64,000 nt of DNA from NCBI RefSeq assembly GCF_002090135.1, contig NZ_BBRL01000009.1, forward strand, positions 1 to 64,000, in the 5' to 3' direction. Both the position numbers and the translations under genes were made by a program. The notes under the pieces were generated by a model. That model was not told where the DNA came from. It worked only from the letters and a program-made list of their open reading frames with translations, and ran no database searches. The stretch is from Demequina sp. NBRC 110055. GTDB taxonomy: Bacteria; Actinomycetota; Actinomycetes; Actinomycetales; Demequinaceae. Within the stretch, counting starts at the first letter, position 1. Each line of letters begins with the position of its first letter. This document shows, in pieces, positions 23,891 through 32,353 of this stretch.

Positions 23891-25882
23891 CTACTCGAGA
23901 TCCCCCAGGTCCACTCCCAGATCGATCTCACCCGGCGCGCTCATCCCGCTCGGCAGCGACGGCCGCTCCGCGCGGCCCTGCACGTGCACGATCTCCTCGG
24001 CCAGCCGCTCCGGCACCGTCGCGAGGAAGTAGGCGTCCTCGGCGGTGAGGCCGCCCATGCCGCCCACCCAGGCGCGCATGGGCGTGTGGACCACCGAGCG
24101 CGTGATAGCCAGCCTGTCGCGAGCCCGCGTCAGCGCCACGTAGAGCACGCGGCGCTCCTCCTCGACCTCGGCCTCGTCGCCCAGTGAGCGCGGCGACGGA
24201 TAGGTGCCCGCCGAGGCGCCGGCGACGAACGCCCAGTCGCGCTCGAGCCCCTTCGCCGAGTGCACCGTCGAGACGATCACGTGGTCGCTCTCGCCCTGCT
24301 CGGGGGTCAGCTCGGAGGCGAACACGGGCGACAGGATGTACTCCTCGATGAACTCCAGGATGCTCCTCCGCGTGGCCGCGAGCCGCTCCACGTGCGCCAG
24401 GTCCCGCGCGCGGGCATCCCAGTTCTCGTTGCGGTACTTGTGGGCGAGGATCGGCTGGAGCATGGCAGCCGCGCGGCCTACAGCGTCGCCCACGCGCTGC
24501 GCCGCCTCCTCGATCGCGTCGAGCCCGTCGCGCAGCCAGCTAGGCATACCTTTGAGGGCCGATGCGCGCGCCTCCTTCGCGGAGGCACCTCCGTCGCGCG
24601 CGGTGAGGAACGCATCGAAGGCCCGGGCGGCCGTCACGTCGCCCACGCGCGGGATGAGCGTGAGGAGCCGCAGCCACGCCACCTCGTCGTCCGGGTTCGC
24701 CACCACGCGCAGGGCAGACAGCACGTCCCTCACGTGCGCCGACTCCAGCAGCTTCACGCCGCCGAAGAACACGTAAGGGATGTCGTTCTCGACCAGCCGC
24801 GCCTCGATCGCGCGGCCCGAGTAATTCGACCGCACCAGGATGAGGTGCGTTGACCACGGCAGTTCGTCGGCGCGGGCGCGCATCATTTCCGCGACGATCC
24901 AGCCGGCCTCGTCCTGCGGGGTCTCAAAGCTGTGCAGCTCGGGCTTCAGCCCGCGCCCCCGCACTGCACGCAGGCGCTTCTGGTAGTCCAGCGGCGACTC
25001 GGCGAGCAGCCAGTTGGCGAGGTCGAGGATCTCCTGCGTGGAGCGGTAGTTGTCCTCGAGCCGCAACACCCGTGCGCCGGGTACGCGATCGCCAAAGCTG
25101 TGAATCGACTCGAAGTCTGCGCCGCGGAAGCCGTAGATCGACTGTGCGTCGTCGCCCACGCAGTAGAACCGGGTGTGCGGCACCAGCGGGTCGATGATCT
25201 GCCACTGCAGGGGGTTGGTGTCCTGCATCTCGTCGATGAGGACCTCGTCGTAGTGGCTACCCACCCAGGCGGCGACGGCGTCGTCCCTCAGCCTCGCCGC
25301 GAACACACGCAGGATGTCGTCATACGTGAGGTAGCGGCGCTCCTTCTTGCGCTCCTCGAAGGCCCGCACCGCAGCGCCGACGGCCTTGGCGTCGATCGCA
25401 TCATCGGGAAACTTCATCCGAATCGCCTCGGCAAGCGTGCGCCGGGTGTTGAGCGCGAAGGACAGCACATCCAGGATCTGCGACGCCTTCAAACCTTCGA
25501 CCCGCTTGCCGCGGCCCAGGACCCCGCGCATCACCTGCGTGGTGTCGTCCTGATCAAGCACGCTCCAGCCGTCGTAGCCGAACACGTCGGGGCTGGTGCG
25601 CACCTCCCGCATCGCCCACGCGTGGAAGGTCATCGCGGCGACCGACCCCGCCCGCTGCGACGAGTCCACCTGTACCCGCGAGCGAATCTCTGCCGCCGCG
25701 CGGCGAGTGAACGTGAGCGCGAGGATGCGCTCGGGCGGGGTGCCGTTCCTGATGAGGTGCCGGATGCGCGCCACGATCGTGGTGGTCTTGCCCGTGCCCG
25801 CGCCGGCGAGGATCAAGTTGTGGCTCGCACCGGTCTCGACGGCCGCCGCCTGGGCAGCATTGAGTCCGTCCGTGTCAGCCAT
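23891..25882 (-). CDS. UvrD/Rep-family ATP-dependent DNA helicase
   Basis: A 663-residue superfamily 1A helicase. Motif Q-like NAAQAAAVE, Walker A AGAGTGKT (residues ~25-32), motif Ia LTFTRRAAAEI, Walker B IDEMQDTNPLQ, motif III GDDAQSIYGFRGAD, motif IV YRST and motif V VSTVHSAKGLERDWAFV, plus VALTRARD, are all present. It is shorter than PcrA/UvrD1 (~750) and lacks their C-terminal extension, so it is a paralogue such as the small Rep-like group. It unwinds DNA during repair or recombination. A TACAGT box stands 7 nt before the ATG at 25882, indicating leaderless transcription. Confidence 0.9.
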   Translation of the reverse strand: MADTDGLNAAQAAAVETGASHNLILAGAGTGKTTTIVARIRHLIRNGTPPERILALTFTRRAAAEIRSRVQVDSSQRAGSVAAMTFHAWAMREVRTSPDVFGYDGWSVLDQDDTTQVMRGVLGRGKRVEGLKASQILDVLSFALNTRRTLAEAIRMKFPDDAIDAKAVGAAVRAFEERKKERRYLTYDDILRVFAARLRDDAVAAWVGSHYDEVLIDEMQDTNPLQWQIIDPLVPHTRFYCVGDDAQSIYGFRGADFESIHSFGDRVPGARVLRLEDNYRSTQEILDLANWLLAESPLDYQKRLRAVRGRGLKPELHSFETPQDEAGWIVAEMMRARADELPWSTHLILVRSNYSGRAIEARLVENDIPYVFFGGVKLLESAHVRDVLSALRVVANPDDEVAWLRLLTLIPRVGDVTAARAFDAFLTARDGGASAKEARASALKGMPSWLRDGLDAIEEAAQRVGDAVGRAAAMLQPILAHKYRNENWDARARDLAHVERLAATRRSILEFIEEYILSPVFASELTPEQGESDHVIVSTVHSAKGLERDWAFVAGASAGTYPSPRSLGDEAEVEEERRVLYVALTRARDRLAITRSVVHTPMRAWVGGMGGLTAEDAYFLATVPERLAEEIVHVQGRAERPSLPSGMSAPGEIDLGVDLGDLE

Positions 25883-25889
25883 GCGCACC

Positions 25890-25895
25890 ACTGTA
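25890..25895 (-). promoter_or_regulatory. -10 box TACAGT, leaderless
   Basis: TACAGT read leftwards, 7 nt before the ATG of the helicase gene. Confidence 0.5.
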
Positions 25896-26013
25896 GGCGG
25901 CGCGTATGACACCGCCGGCCCCTCGCGGGGCACCGCTGTTGCGCTTGCACGGTCGAAGTATCGGAGGATCCTGGCTGTAGCGGCAGGCGTGCCGCACCAA
26001 GGAGACGGTCCCC

Positions 26014-27084
26014 ATGAGCCTTGCACCCACACCTCAGTCCACCGCCGACGACTGGACCGAGCACGTCTTCTCCGCCGCGCTCGGCGCGATCGACATCCTC
26101 GCGATCCACCTGGGCGACCGCCTGGGCTGGTACCGCGCCCTCGCAGACGCCGGCCCCCTCACCGCTGAGCGACTCGCGGAGCGCACGGACACGCATCCGC
26201 GCTACGCGCGCGAGTGGCTCGAGCAGCAGGCGACCTCGGGCTTCCTCCAAGCTTCCGCCGGCGACCCCATGACGTTCTCACTCCCGCCCGGTGCCGCCGA
26301 GTCCCTCACCGACGAGCGCTCCCTCGCCTACATCTCGCCGCTCGCGCGGATGCTCGTGGGCGCCGCCACCCAGATGCCCGCCCTCCTCGACGCCTACCGC
26401 ACGGGCCGCGGCGTCAGCTGGGACCAGATCGGCGACGACGCGCGCTGGTCCCAGGCCGACATGAACCGCCCCTGGTTCGAGCAGATGCTTGCCGAGGCCA
26501 TCGCGGGCGTCGCCGACGTCCACGACGTGCTGTCGCGGCCCGGCGCCCGCATTGCCGACGTCGCCTGCGGAGCCGGCTGGTCCTCGATCGCCTTGGCCGA
26601 CGCCTACCCGCAGGCGACCGTCGTGGGCATCGACATCGACACCCCGTCCATCGAGGCGGCGCGCGCCAATGCTGCGGAGGCCGGCGTCGGCGACCGCGTC
26701 TCGTTTCTCACCGGCGACGCCGCTGAACTCGACGGCGAGTTCGACGGGGTCTTTATCTTCGAGGCCCTCCACGACATGCCCCGGCCCGTCGAGGTCCTCC
26801 AAGCGATCAAGGCAGCCGTGAAGCCCGACGGCGTCTGTGTGGTGATGGACGAGGGCGTGGGCGACTCCGTCACCGTCGGCGACGACGTGGAACGGCTCAT
26901 GTACGGCTTCAGCCTGTTCGTGTGCCTGCCCGACGGCATGTCGTCCCAGCCCTCCGTCGGCACGGGAACCGTCATGCGCCCGTCGACCCTTGCCCACTAT
27001 GCGCGCGACGCCGGGTTCTCCGACACCTCGGTGCTTCCCATCGAAGACTTTTCGTTCTTCCGTTTCTACCGACTCCACCTGTGA
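26014..27084 (+). CDS. SAM-dependent methyltransferase with winged-helix N-terminus
   Basis: A 356-residue class I methyltransferase. Residues ~10-80 resemble the dimerisation/winged-helix domain of O-methyltransferase-like enzymes (LTAERLAERTDTHPRYAREWLEQQATSGFL). The SAM motif I is ADVACGAGWSSIALADAYP near residue 182, with an acidic residue ending VVGIDID and a later FIFEALHDMPRPVEVL. The substrate is unknown; the layout matches many class I small-molecule methyltransferases. AAGGAGA precedes the ATG. It starts 131 bp from the divergent UvrD-type helicase start. Confidence 0.85.
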   Translation: MSLAPTPQSTADDWTEHVFSAALGAIDILAIHLGDRLGWYRALADAGPLTAERLAERTDTHPRYAREWLEQQATSGFLQASAGDPMTFSLPPGAAESLTDERSLAYISPLARMLVGAATQMPALLDAYRTGRGVSWDQIGDDARWSQADMNRPWFEQMLAEAIAGVADVHDVLSRPGARIADVACGAGWSSIALADAYPQATVVGIDIDTPSIEAARANAAEAGVGDRVSFLTGDAAELDGEFDGVFIFEALHDMPRPVEVLQAIKAAVKPDGVCVVMDEGVGDSVTVGDDVERLMYGFSLFVCLPDGMSSQPSVGTGTVMRPSTLAHYARDAGFSDTSVLPIEDFSFFRFYRLHL

Positions 27085-27128
27085 GGCACCACTAGCATCG
27101 GAGCAGTCCCCCTCACCGAGGAGTTCAC

Positions 27129-28025
27129 ATGGCAACGCCGCCATCTTCATCCCGCGCGCGCACGCGTGCCTGGCCCGGCCGCGGCCAGGTGGTGGTCATT
27201 ACGGGAGGTGGCGGGGGCATCGGCTCCGCGTTCGCTCGGCTGGTCGCGGCGCGCGGCGCCCGGGTGGTGCTCGTGGACCTGCGTCCCGAGGCGGCCGATG
27301 CCGTGGCGGCTTCCCTTCCCGGCTCCGGTCACGCTGTGCTCACCGGCGACCTCACCTCGCGTGGCAACGTCGAGGGGATCATGGAGGCGATCTCCGCCGA
27401 GTACGGGCGTATCGACGTGCTGGTGAACTGCATGGGCATGACGAGCGCCGAGCGGTTCGACGACCGTGATGTGGACTCGATCGACTACGAACTGCGCGTG
27501 AACCTCAACGCCCCACTGATGATGACACGGCTCGCGATCCCGCTGCTGCGGCAGTCCTCCGACGCGCGGGTGATCACGGTCGTGTCGCTCGGCGCGATCT
27601 TCCCGCTGGGCGAGACACCCATCTACACGGCATCGAAGTACGGTCTACGAGGCGCGATGCTGTCGATCGCGCTCGACCTAGCGCCCAAGGGCATCCGGGT
27701 GTCCTCGGTACTGCCGTCCGCGACGGATACGCGCATGCTGCGCCAAGAGGCGCTGGACGGCGGCAACGCCTTGCAGTTCCAGGACCCGCCGCAGTCGCCG
27801 GAGACAGTCGCGCGGTGCATGGCGGGGCTGCTGGACCGTCCGCGGCTCGAGGCCTATCCCAAGCGCGGCGAGTCGTGGCTGGTGCGCGCCGCCCTGCTCT
27901 CCCCCAACCTGCTGCCGCGGATCATGCCGCTGTTTCGCGGGCGCGGCGAGCGCGGGCAGGCTAAGTACCTCAAGGAGCTGCGCGAGCGCGGGCTGGTGAC
28001 CACGGAGGGCGAGCTGGTCGAATAG
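27129..28025 (+). CDS. Short-chain dehydrogenase/reductase
   Basis: A 298-residue classical SDR. The NAD(P)-binding TGGGGGIG motif is at ~26-33, followed by VDLRPEAADAV with an acidic residue ending strand 2, suggesting NAD(H) preference. The catalytic triad is present as SLGA (Ser ~155) and YTASK (Tyr ~168, Lys ~172). About 60 extra C-terminal residues (SWLVRAALLSPNLLPRIMPLFRGRG) include a hydrophobic stretch that could anchor it at the membrane, as in other long SDRs. GAGGAG lies upstream of the ATG. It follows the methyltransferase by 44 bp and may be cotranscribed. Confidence 0.88.
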   Translation: MATPPSSSRARTRAWPGRGQVVVITGGGGGIGSAFARLVAARGARVVLVDLRPEAADAVAASLPGSGHAVLTGDLTSRGNVEGIMEAISAEYGRIDVLVNCMGMTSAERFDDRDVDSIDYELRVNLNAPLMMTRLAIPLLRQSSDARVITVVSLGAIFPLGETPIYTASKYGLRGAMLSIALDLAPKGIRVSSVLPSATDTRMLRQEALDGGNALQFQDPPQSPETVARCMAGLLDRPRLEAYPKRGESWLVRAALLSPNLLPRIMPLFRGRGERGQAKYLKELRERGLVTTEGELVE

Positions 28026-28034
28026 CCAGCCACG

Positions 28035-28043
28035 GCATCGGCC
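28035..28043 (+). repeat. Interspersed nonamer GCATCGGCC
   Basis: Intergenic copy 10 bp after the SDR stop, in the extended form CCACGGCATCGGCCGGCTG, and 16 bp left of the 45-bp repeat copy B. Confidence 0.65.
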
Positions 28044-28058
28044 GGCTGCCGCGCCCTC

Positions 28059-28103
28059 GTGGACACGCACTGTGCCCTCGTGCACGCGCGTGCTTCCTGG
28101 TGG
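28059..28103 (+). repeat. 45-bp intergenic repeat, copy B
   Basis: Begins GTGGACACGCACTG and ends CTTCCTGGTGG; contains the perfect palindrome GCACGCGCGTGC. It lies between the SDR stop and the dehydrogenase promoter. Confidence 0.75.
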
Positions 28104-28175
28104 TCACAGGTTGAGGAATGCGCGGGCCCGCCGCGCCGTTGCGCCTAGGTTCCCCCTTCACGAAAGGCAGTACCC

Positions 28176-29153
28176 ATGCACGCCCTCATTCAGCACCAGT
28201 TCGGCGACCCGACCACGGTCCTCGCGACCGAGGAGGTCGAGACCCCCGAGCCCGGCCCCGGCCAGGCGCGCGTCCGCCTGCTGCTGTCCCCCATCCACAA
28301 CCACGATCTGTGGACCGTCACGGGCAACTACGGCTTCAAGCCCGAGATGCCCGCGCGCGCCGGCACCGAGGCGGTGGGCGTCGTCGAGGCCGTCGGCTCC
28401 GATGTCGCGAACCTGCAGGTGGGCCAGCGCGTGGCGAGCGCCGGCACGTTTGGCGTGTGGGCGGAGCAGTTCGTGGCCGACGCCGCGACCCTGATCCCCG
28501 TGCCGGACTCGATCCCCGACGAGGTCGCCGCGCAGCTGGTGTCCATGCCGTTTTCCGCAATCTCGCTGCTCGACTCCCTGAACCTGTCCGAGGGCGACTG
28601 GATGATCATCAACGCCGCCAACGGTGCGGTGGGTCGCATGGTCGCACAGCTCGCACCCAAGCGCGGCATCAACGTTGTGGGCCTGGTGCGCCGCGCCGAG
28701 GGAGTGGCGGAGCTCAAGGAGCTGGGCGTGACGGGCATCGTCGCGACCGACTCCGAGGGCTGGCAGGAGCGCGCGGCCGAGATCACCGCCGGCGCCCCGC
28801 TGAAGGTGGGTGTGGAGCAGGTGGGTGGTCAGGCCGCCGGCGACATGCTCGACCTGCTGGCCGAAAACGGCGAGCTGGTGGTGTTCGGCGCGATGGCGTC
28901 GCCCGAGCTCTCACTGAGGTCGGGTCAGATCATCTTCAAGCAGGCGACGGTGCGCGGCTTCTGGGGCTCGAAGGTCTCGGCAACCATGGCGGCCGAGGAC
29001 CGTGCGCGGCTGATGCAGGAGCTGTTCGCCCGCATCTCGGACGGCACCATCACGCTGCCGGTCGAGGCCACATTTGGGCTTGCGGAGATCGCCGATGCCG
29101 TGGCCGCCCACTTCACCCCCGGCCGCGTGGGCAAGATCCTGCTGAAGCCGTAA
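28176..29153 (+). CDS. Zinc-type alcohol dehydrogenase/quinone oxidoreductase (MDR family)
   Basis: A 325-residue medium-chain dehydrogenase. The N-terminal GroES-like domain contains SPIHNHDLWTVTGNYGFKPEMPARAGTEAVGVVEAVG, close to trans-enoyl-CoA reductase/QOR members, and the Rossmann motif is INAANGAVGRMVAQLA near residue 148. Catalytic zinc ligands are not apparent, so it is probably a zinc-free quinone or enoyl reductase using NADPH. GAAAGG lies 8 nt before the ATG and a TAGGTT box about 30 nt upstream. A long bidirectional hairpin follows the stop. Confidence 0.85.
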   Translation: MHALIQHQFGDPTTVLATEEVETPEPGPGQARVRLLLSPIHNHDLWTVTGNYGFKPEMPARAGTEAVGVVEAVGSDVANLQVGQRVASAGTFGVWAEQFVADAATLIPVPDSIPDEVAAQLVSMPFSAISLLDSLNLSEGDWMIINAANGAVGRMVAQLAPKRGINVVGLVRRAEGVAELKELGVTGIVATDSEGWQERAAEITAGAPLKVGVEQVGGQAAGDMLDLLAENGELVVFGAMASPELSLRSGQIIFKQATVRGFWGSKVSATMAAEDRARLMQELFARISDGTITLPVEATFGLAEIADAVAAHFTPGRVGKILLKP

Positions 29154-29170
29154 ACCGCCCGCACTAGCCC

Positions 29171-29224
29171 AAGGCCCGCGCGGCCTGCCCCAGTTCGATG
29201 GTGGGGGCAGGAAGCGCGGGCCTT
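29171..29224. terminator. Bidirectional hairpin terminator
   Basis: AAGGCCCGCGC (29171-29181) pairs perfectly with GCGCGGGCCTT (29214-29224), with an inner CCTGCCCC/GGGGCAGG stem. It lies between the convergent stops of the MDR gene and the YCII-like gene and would serve both. Confidence 0.75.
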
Positions 29225-29252
29225 CGTGCGCTCGGAAAGACCTCGTGGGCTC

Positions 29253-29591
29253 CTAGCTCTCCGGGTCATACATGAACTCGACAAGGTCCTGCGGACAACC
29301 GCACCCTTCGGCGATGCGCGCGGCCCACTCCAGAGCCTCGTCACGCGTGGCGCACTCGAGGACAGTGATGCCACCGTTCAGCGCGCGCGTCTCCTCGTAG
29401 GGCTCGCACTCCGTGCGGTCCGCATTGACCTGCGTCGGAGCGACCGCCCGCTCCACGCCGCCGCCGAACACCCACACGCCGGCTTCCTTGGCCTGGCGCA
29501 CTACGGCGCGAGATGAGGCGGCGATCGCGGCGAGCTCGTCGCCGGTGGCGGTCAGGGCGCGCGCGGGAAACATGATGGCGAACTTCGTCAT
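29253..29591 (-). CDS. YCII-related (DGPF) protein
   Basis: A 112-residue ferredoxin-like protein of the YCII/DGPF type. Recognisable parts are MTKFAIMFP at the N-terminus, AGVWVFGGGVE near 47 and GGITVLECATRDEALEWAARIAEGCGC near 82, ending with VEFMYDP. Such proteins are associated with sigma factors or act as small isomerase-like proteins, but no function is established for this one. It is transcribed leftward towards the shared terminator. Confidence 0.75.
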   Translation of the reverse strand: MTKFAIMFPARALTATGDELAAIAASSRAVVRQAKEAGVWVFGGGVERAVAPTQVNADRTECEPYEETRALNGGITVLECATRDEALEWAARIAEGCGCPQDLVEFMYDPES

Positions 29592-29644
29592 GTGACGATC
29601 ATGCGACGGCACGCGCGCCCGCGCACGCTGTCGCCGGGCGGGGC

Positions 29645-30823
29645 CTAACTCGCGCGGTCCTCGTCCGGCGCGCCATCCTCGACCCTCGGCAACGCCTGGG
29701 TGAAGTGGCTGGCACGCTCCTCGGCCTCGGCCGACCCGGAGAAGAGTCCGCCCTCCCCTGCGGTCTCTGCCTTGCGGCGCCGGCCGCCGGAGACCGCCGC
29801 CTCGGTGACCAGGACGCGCTGGGTGGGTGCGGCGTCGGGGAGCACGGACTGGATCCACAGCACCATCGCCTCGCGGATGTAGCAGCGCAGGTCGAACAGC
29901 GTGGGGGCATCGGCCGCGGTGGCGAGGATGCGCACGCGCACATAGCCGCCGGTGGCCTCGGTCACCTGAAGGACCGATGCGCGGCCGTCGTACAGCGGCG
30001 TCTCCTCGAGAATCTTGTCGAGGTGCTCGCGCATCTTCTGGGGCGAGACGCGCCAGTCGAGGTCGAGCTCGACGGAACCGAGCAGCTCCGAGCCGTGCCG
30101 TGTCCAGTTTTGGTACGGGGTGGTGGTGAAGTACGTACACGGCAGCACCAGGCGGCGGTCGTCCCACAGGTCGAGCACCACGTAGCTGAGCGTGATCTCG
30201 CCCACCTTGCCCCACTCGCCCTCGGCGACAATGACGTCGTCCACGCGCAGGGCGTCGCTGAAGACCAGTTGAATGCCGGCGAACATGTTGGCCAGCACGG
30301 ACTGCGCGGCGAGGCCGGCGACGATGGAGGCGATGCCCGCGGAGGCCAGCACCGACGCTCCGATGGCCCGCACGGAATCGAACGTCAGCAGCGCCGCGCC
30401 CACGCCGACGACCACGATCAGCGCGATCGCCAGGCGCCTCATGATGAGGGTCTGGGTGTGAAGCTTGCGCGCCAGGCGGTTGTCGCGCATGTCGATGGGG
30501 TTGCGTGCGAGTGCCTGGTCGGTGCCGAACTGCACGAACGCGATGAGCAGCCACGCGAGAGCACCGATCGCCGCGATCGACAACACCCGCGAGACGGCGG
30601 GGAGCCAGTCCGACTCGGGGATCGCGGCGTGCGCTCCGGCCCAGCCGCCCAGCAGGACCATGAGCAGCCAGAACGGGTTGCGGGCCTTCGTCATGAGGTC
30701 CGCGGCCCACGCCTTGCGGCGGGCGACGAGCCTCACGGTGATCTCGACCGCGAGGGCGATCAGGATTGCGAATCCCACCGCAATGGCGGCGGTCACGCCG
30801 TGATTCAGCCAGTCCTCGAACAT
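29645..30823 (-). CDS. MscS-family mechanosensitive channel
   Basis: A 392-residue small-conductance mechanosensitive channel. About four TM segments occupy residues ~8-200, and the pore-lining helix plus beta domain are clear in ASAGIASIVAGLAAQSVLANMFAGIQLVFSDALRVDDVIV. A cytoplasmic alpha/beta domain continues to ~330, and the last ~50 residues form a charged tail absent from E. coli MscS. It would open under hypo-osmotic shock. The ATG at 30823 has GGGGAG 5 nt upstream, preferred over a GTG seven codons earlier. Confidence 0.85.
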   Translation of the reverse strand: MFEDWLNHGVTAAIAVGFAILIALAVEITVRLVARRKAWAADLMTKARNPFWLLMVLLGGWAGAHAAIPESDWLPAVSRVLSIAAIGALAWLLIAFVQFGTDQALARNPIDMRDNRLARKLHTQTLIMRRLAIALIVVVGVGAALLTFDSVRAIGASVLASAGIASIVAGLAAQSVLANMFAGIQLVFSDALRVDDVIVAEGEWGKVGEITLSYVVLDLWDDRRLVLPCTYFTTTPYQNWTRHGSELLGSVELDLDWRVSPQKMREHLDKILEETPLYDGRASVLQVTEATGGYVRVRILATAADAPTLFDLRCYIREAMVLWIQSVLPDAAPTQRVLVTEAAVSGGRRRKAETAGEGGLFSGSAEAEERASHFTQALPRVEDGAPDEDRAS

Positions 30824-30892
30824 AGGTCTCCCCAGGAATCGCACCGTTGATTGCTGTAGCGAACGCCGCGCGGGTGGCGATGTGTTCCCGGT

Positions 30893-31252
30893 CTACGGAG
30901 TCAGGCCGCGCCCCGTCACCAGGCGGCCACCCAGCGGTGCGTCCAGTTCGAAGGTCACCACACACTCGTCTTGGCTGGCGTTCGTCGGCACGAAGGGAGG
31001 CGGACCGACAGCCACGATGACGATGTCGACGGCGGTGTCGGTCTCTGTGGCGCGCGTGCGCAGCACCGTGTCGCACGAGCCCGCCGGCGCGTAGATCACC
31101 GTGAGCTCATTGCCCGCGCTGGAGTAGCTGACAATCCAGGCGCGCTCGATCATGGAGTTCGACAGCCATGCGAGCAGCGCTACGACGACGGCAATCGCCA
31201 GCGCGATCCCGACGCCGATGCCCCACCGGCGACGCACCCCCGTGGTCTCCAT
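30893..31252 (-). CDS. Membrane-anchored small protein of unknown function
   Basis: A 119-residue protein with one N-terminal TM segment (residues ~10-30) and an exported C-terminal domain of about 85 residues with two Cys (SCDTVLR and DECVVTF), probably disulfide-bonded outside the membrane. I do not recognise a family. A TAGGTT box stands 6 nt before the ATG, a leaderless arrangement. It lies 69 bp upstream of the MscS gene in the same orientation. Confidence 0.65.
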   Translation of the reverse strand: METTGVRRRWGIGVGIALAIAVVVALLAWLSNSMIERAWIVSYSSAGNELTVIYAPAGSCDTVLRTRATETDTAVDIVIVAVGPPPFVPTNASQDECVVTFELDAPLGGRLVTGRGLTP

Positions 31253-31258
31253 GGGGCC

Positions 31259-31264
31259 AACCTA
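31259..31264 (-). promoter_or_regulatory. -10 box TAGGTT, leaderless
   Basis: TAGGTT read leftwards with a 6-nt gap to the ATG at 31252. Confidence 0.5.
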
Positions 31265-31295
31265 GCGGCAGGCGCCGCCGAGCGACGGGAGAACG

Positions 31296-32285
31296 CTACG
31301 GCTCGGTGACCACGGCATCGGCCGCCCGCGCGAGCGCGAGCTCGCCGGTCAGCGTGAGTGCCTCGTTGGCGACGCCGTATGGCACGTGCACCCCCGCGAC
31401 GTGATCGACGGCGCCGGTGAGGTGGCCGTCCTGGTCGTCGAAGAAGAGGTGCGGGCGCATGACCTCGAGCACGCGGGCCTTCTCGATGCCGCCCAGGAAG
31501 AATGCGTCGTTGACCGTCACGCCCCAGCTGCGCAGCGACTGCACGGCGCGCTCGTGGGCCGGCGCGGCGCGGGCGGTGACCAGCGCGATCCTGAGGCGCG
31601 GCTCGTAGGCGGGGTCGGCAGCCTGGCGCTCCTGCTCGAGGCGCTGGATGCGGTTGAGGTCCTCCACGAGGGGCTTCAGCAGTCCGGGAGCGTGGGCGAC
31701 GTCGCGCTTGGCGACCTCGTTGGCGACGAAGCTGTCGATGCCCTCGGCCTGGAAGATGCGCTCGGACTCGTCGGTCGCGAGCACAGCGTCGAAGTCGAAG
31801 GCAATACGTAGTGAGCGGTCTGACTCGTCGTACGCTGCGGTGGTGGGCCTCACGTGGCCCGCGGGGTAGCCCGCGCGCACCGCCGTGAGGACGTCGTCGC
31901 GGTTCTGCGTAAGGAACAGGCTCATGTCGAGGGCCGGGATGTAGTCCAGCGGCGCACCGCCCTGGGTGAAGAACGCGCGCGTCACCGTGAGACCGTGGTG
32001 CTCGACGGAGCGCATGACCCTCAGCCCCGTCGACGAGTCGTTGCGCGACAGGATGATGACCTCGACCACGGGGTCGCCGGGGCGCAGGTCGTTGAGCGAC
32101 AGCAGGCGCTGGATGAACGGGAAGGCGGGGCCCGGGTCCAGCGGCGAGTCCACGTTGTCGTCCTGATAGCGCGCGTAGGCGGCCTCGCCGTGCGCCCGGA
32201 AGTACGCGTCCGATTCCGTGAGGTCGAACAGCGCCGAGGACGCCACGCCCACCACGAGCCGATCGGACAGGTCGTACGCGGGCAT
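31296..32285 (-). CDS. Cytosolic 5'-nucleotidase (NT5C1-like)
   Basis: A 329-residue protein of the cytosolic 5'-nucleotidase type 1 family (PF06189). Conserved stretches include VVGVASSALFDLTESDAYF at the N-terminus, AFPFIQRLLSLN near 54, VEVIILSRNDSSTGLRVMRSVEHHGL, FDFDAVLATDESERIF and HLFFDDQDGHL. It is predicted to dephosphorylate nucleoside monophosphates such as AMP or IMP. Length equals the bacterial family. GAGGAG lies 5 nt before the ATG. It is 43 bp upstream of the small membrane protein gene but that gene has its own promoter. Confidence 0.88.
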   Translation of the reverse strand: MPAYDLSDRLVVGVASSALFDLTESDAYFRAHGEAAYARYQDDNVDSPLDPGPAFPFIQRLLSLNDLRPGDPVVEVIILSRNDSSTGLRVMRSVEHHGLTVTRAFFTQGGAPLDYIPALDMSLFLTQNRDDVLTAVRAGYPAGHVRPTTAAYDESDRSLRIAFDFDAVLATDESERIFQAEGIDSFVANEVAKRDVAHAPGLLKPLVEDLNRIQRLEQERQAADPAYEPRLRIALVTARAAPAHERAVQSLRSWGVTVNDAFFLGGIEKARVLEVMRPHLFFDDQDGHLTGAVDHVAGVHVPYGVANEALTLTGELALARAADAVVTEP

Positions 32286-32353
32286 TTGACTCCTCGGGTG
32301 GTGCGGGATGACGACGTTACCCCACCCAGATGACGGCCGCGTGTCGGGCCTGG

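Noticed and set aside
29253..31076. A 607-codon leftward frame spanning the MscS and YCII genes
   Set aside because: Only the last 112 codons are real (YCII). The rest is an Arg-rich out-of-frame reading of the MscS gene.
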